Shown here piece by piece: positions 60,328 through 64,000 of a stretch of 64,000 nucleotides of DNA. Source of the DNA: Actinomadura nitritigenes (GTDB taxonomy: Bacteria; Actinomycetota; Actinomycetes; Streptosporangiales; Streptosporangiaceae). Location: contig NZ_JAGEOK010000001.1 of NCBI RefSeq assembly GCF_017573545.1, forward strand, positions 496,001-560,000, given 5' to 3'. A model generated the notes under the pieces. It did no database searches and was not told the origin of the DNA. It worked only from the letters and a program-made list of their open reading frames with translations. Every line of letters begins with the position of its first letter. The first letter of the stretch is position 1. The position numbers were made by a program, and so were the translations under genes.

Positions 60328-61047
60328 ATGGTCCTCACCGGAAAGCGCACCCTCGTGTTCGGCGGCACCTCGGGCATCGGCGCGGCCACCGCCGAGCTGT
60401 TCGCCCGCCAGGGCGCCGACGTCGTGATCACCGGCCGGGACGAGGAGCGCCTCGCCAAGGCCGCCGCGGACGGCCTCACCGCCCGCCGCGTCGACGCCTC
60501 CTCGCCCGACGAGGTGACCGCGTTCTTCGCCGAGGACACCCGCTACGACCACCTCGTCCTCGCGCTGAGCGGCGGATCCGGCGCCGGCCCGTTCGCGACG
60601 CTGGACCTCGGCGACCTCCGCGGCGGCTTCGAGGCGAAGTTCTGGCTGCACCTGCGGATCGTCCAGGCGGCGCTGCCGCGGCTCACCGAGGACGCCTCGG
60701 TCACCTTCATCACCGCCTCGTCCGCCCGCGCGGCGCTGCCCGGCACCGCCGGCCTCGCCGCGATCAACGGCGCGCTGGAGGCGATGGTGCGGCCGCTCGC
60801 GACCGAGCTGGCGCCGCTGCGCGTCAACGCCGTCTCCCCCGGCGTCATCGAGACGCCGTGGTGGGACGGGATGCCCGCCGAGCAGCGGGACGCGATGTTC
60901 GCCCAGCACGCCGCCGTGCTGCCGGTCGGCCGGGTGGGGCGGCCCGAGGACGTCGCGCACGCCGTCCTGCTCGCCGCCGCCAACGGGTTCGTCACCGGCC
61001 AGGTCATCGAGTGCAACGGCGGCCTCAGCCTGCCGACCGGGCGCTGA
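60328..61047 (+). CDS. Short-chain dehydrogenase-like protein lacking the YxxxK motif
   Basis: 239 residues. The Rossmann motif GGTSGIG (12-18) and the LVLALSGG strand are intact, and NAVSPGVIETPWW is a typical SDR segment. Ser131 matches the catalytic serine, but the Tyr-x-x-x-Lys pair is replaced by L143-A-A-I-N147 in AGLAAINGALEAM. Such SDR relatives exist in actinomycetes; they may have lost ordinary dehydrogenase activity or use another mechanism. Repressed in all likelihood by the adjacent TetR through twin operators. Confidence 0.88.
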   Translation: MVLTGKRTLVFGGTSGIGAATAELFARQGADVVITGRDEERLAKAAADGLTARRVDASSPDEVTAFFAEDTRYDHLVLALSGGSGAGPFATLDLGDLRGGFEAKFWLHLRIVQAALPRLTEDASVTFITASSARAALPGTAGLAAINGALEAMVRPLATELAPLRVNAVSPGVIETPWWDGMPAEQRDAMFAQHAAVLPVGRVGRPEDVAHAVLLAAANGFVTGQVIECNGGLSLPTGR

Positions 61048-61132
61048 CCGGCTCCGGGCGCCCGCCCGGCTCGCCGGTTCGTCCAGGCTGCCCTACTCTG
61101 TCGCCTGCCGATCACATCGCGAGGAGACGACC

Positions 61133-61810
61133 GTGGCCGCCGACTTCCCCACCGAACCGCCCGCCGCCGCTCCGGGGGAGGACGACGAGCAGCACATCTC
61201 CCCCGAACGGCTGCGGGCGCTGAGCGACGGCGTCTTCGCCATTGCGGCGACCCTGCTGATCCTCGAGGTCAAGCCGCCGGGCGCGGGCGAGGGCGTCTGG
61301 TCCGGGCTGCGGCACGAATGGCCCGCGCTGGACGCCTACGCGGTCTCGTTCCTCATCATCGGGATCGCCTGGATCCACCACCACAACCTGTTCCACCAGG
61401 TGCTGAAGGTGGACCGGGGCCTGCTGTTCCTCAACCTCGGGATGCTCGCGACGATCGCGTTCCTGCCCCTGCCGGCGGCCACCCTCGGCAACCACCTCGG
61501 CCGGGGCGACGCGCCCGCCGCGGCGGTGTTCTACGGGGTGTCCATGGCGGCGGCGTCACTGTGGTTCACGCTGTTCTGGAACCACCTGTGCCGCCGCCCC
61601 GCACTGATGCATCCGCGGGCGCGCGACGAGGCGCGGCGCGCCCGCGCCCGGTCCCTGCTGGGCCCGGTCGGCTACGCGGTCGCCGCGGGGGTCGCCCTCG
61701 TCAGCCCGGTCGGCTCGCTGGCGCTCAGCGCCGCGATCGTCCTGTACTTCATCGTCGGGCGCCGCGCCCCCGCCACCCGCACCCGCATCCCCGCCGCCTC
61801 CGGCGAATGA
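61133..61810 (+). CDS. TMEM175-family potassium channel-like protein (second copy)
   Basis: 225 residues with about six helices. The first helix carries RLRALSDGVFAIAATLLILEV, the canonical RxxxFSD-type filter motif with Leu for Phe. GTG 61133 has GAGGAG a few bases upstream. Differs considerably from the copy at 28485, so not a recent duplication. Ends with a strong terminator shared with the convergent aconitase gene. Confidence 0.85.
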   Translation: MAADFPTEPPAAAPGEDDEQHISPERLRALSDGVFAIAATLLILEVKPPGAGEGVWSGLRHEWPALDAYAVSFLIIGIAWIHHHNLFHQVLKVDRGLLFLNLGMLATIAFLPLPAATLGNHLGRGDAPAAAVFYGVSMAAASLWFTLFWNHLCRRPALMHPRARDEARRARARSLLGPVGYAVAAGVALVSPVGSLALSAAIVLYFIVGRRAPATRTRIPAASGE

Positions 61811-61813
61811 CGA

Positions 61814-61845
61814 CGGGCCGCCTCCCCCTGCGGGGAGGCGGCCCG
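61814..61845. terminator. Terminator between TMEM175-like and aconitase genes
   Basis: CGGGCCGCCTCCCC (61814-61827) pairs perfectly with GGGGAGGCGGCCCG (61832-61845), 14 bp with a 4-nt loop, followed by TTCCT on the plus strand. It fills the 49-bp gap between convergent genes and can serve both. Confidence 0.7.
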
Positions 61846-61859
61846 TTCCTCAGCGGTCC

Positions 61860-64000
<2,141 letters not shown>

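Overview
The window is high-GC, densely packed bacterial DNA with many GTG/TTG starts, 4-bp stop/start overlaps, several apparently leaderless transcripts and actinobacterial family content (HemQ, DUF3000, DUF4349, TIGR04222-like protein, DUF574-type methyltransferase, an IdeR-type iron box, an FprA-type reductase). An actinomycete of the Streptosporangiales/Thermomonosporaceae kind (Actinomadura-like) fits best. The genus is inferred from gene content, not from a marker gene. No rRNA, tRNA, CRISPR array, transposase or phage gene was seen.

Layout. 0-10 kb: the start of a GntR regulator, leuA behind a leucine-rich leader peptide and hairpins, a secreted S15-type peptidase, a duplicated orphan histidine kinase, an MBL hydrolase, a stand-alone LigD polymerase domain, msrB and two small proteins of unknown function. 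10-19 kb: housekeeping block with hemQ and the porphyrinogen oxidase gene (overlapping), hemE, a DUF4349 lipoprotein, a Zn-ribbon-like small protein, DUF3000 and ribonuclease D. 19-34 kb: accessory block with an iron permease under an IdeR-type box, a four-gene MacB-like exporter operon, a VOC protein, a serine hydrolase, AraC, an alpha/beta hydrolase, a membrane-anchored sigma-region-2-like protein, a TMEM175-type channel, a methyltransferase and an OmpR/HK pair. 32-46.8 kb: fatty acid beta-oxidation (acyl-CoA synthetase divergent from fadA-fadB, with a duplicated operator between them), an amino acid permease, an FprA-type ferredoxin reductase, the isoprenoid genes dxs and idi (divergent), and a sugar ABC importer without its ATPase. 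47-50.5 kb: ASCH protein, Mug glycosylase, TauE-like exporter, aldo-keto reductase and LysE exporter. 50.5-59.5 kb: a nine-gene leftward operon encoding a secreted EEP-fold phosphodiesterase, two uncharacterised proteins, a Tat-type lipoprotein solute receptor, a LacI regulator and a complete Dpp-like ABC importer, with a LacI-like palindrome over its putative promoter. 59.6-64 kb: a TetR/SDR pair with twin 17-bp palindromes, a second TMEM175-like channel, and aconitase cut off by the window end.

How the genes work together. The clearest functional modules are heme synthesis through coproporphyrin (hemE, porphyrinogen oxidase, hemQ), beta-oxidation (synthetase, thiolase, fused hydratase/dehydrogenase), isoprenoid precursor supply (dxs/idi), and the LacI-regulated phosphodiesterase plus importer operon. 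The last has the strongest claim to be an undescribed catabolic system: its architecture implies extracellular cleavage of a phosphodiester-containing compound followed by uptake of the product, but the substrate cannot be read from the sequence.
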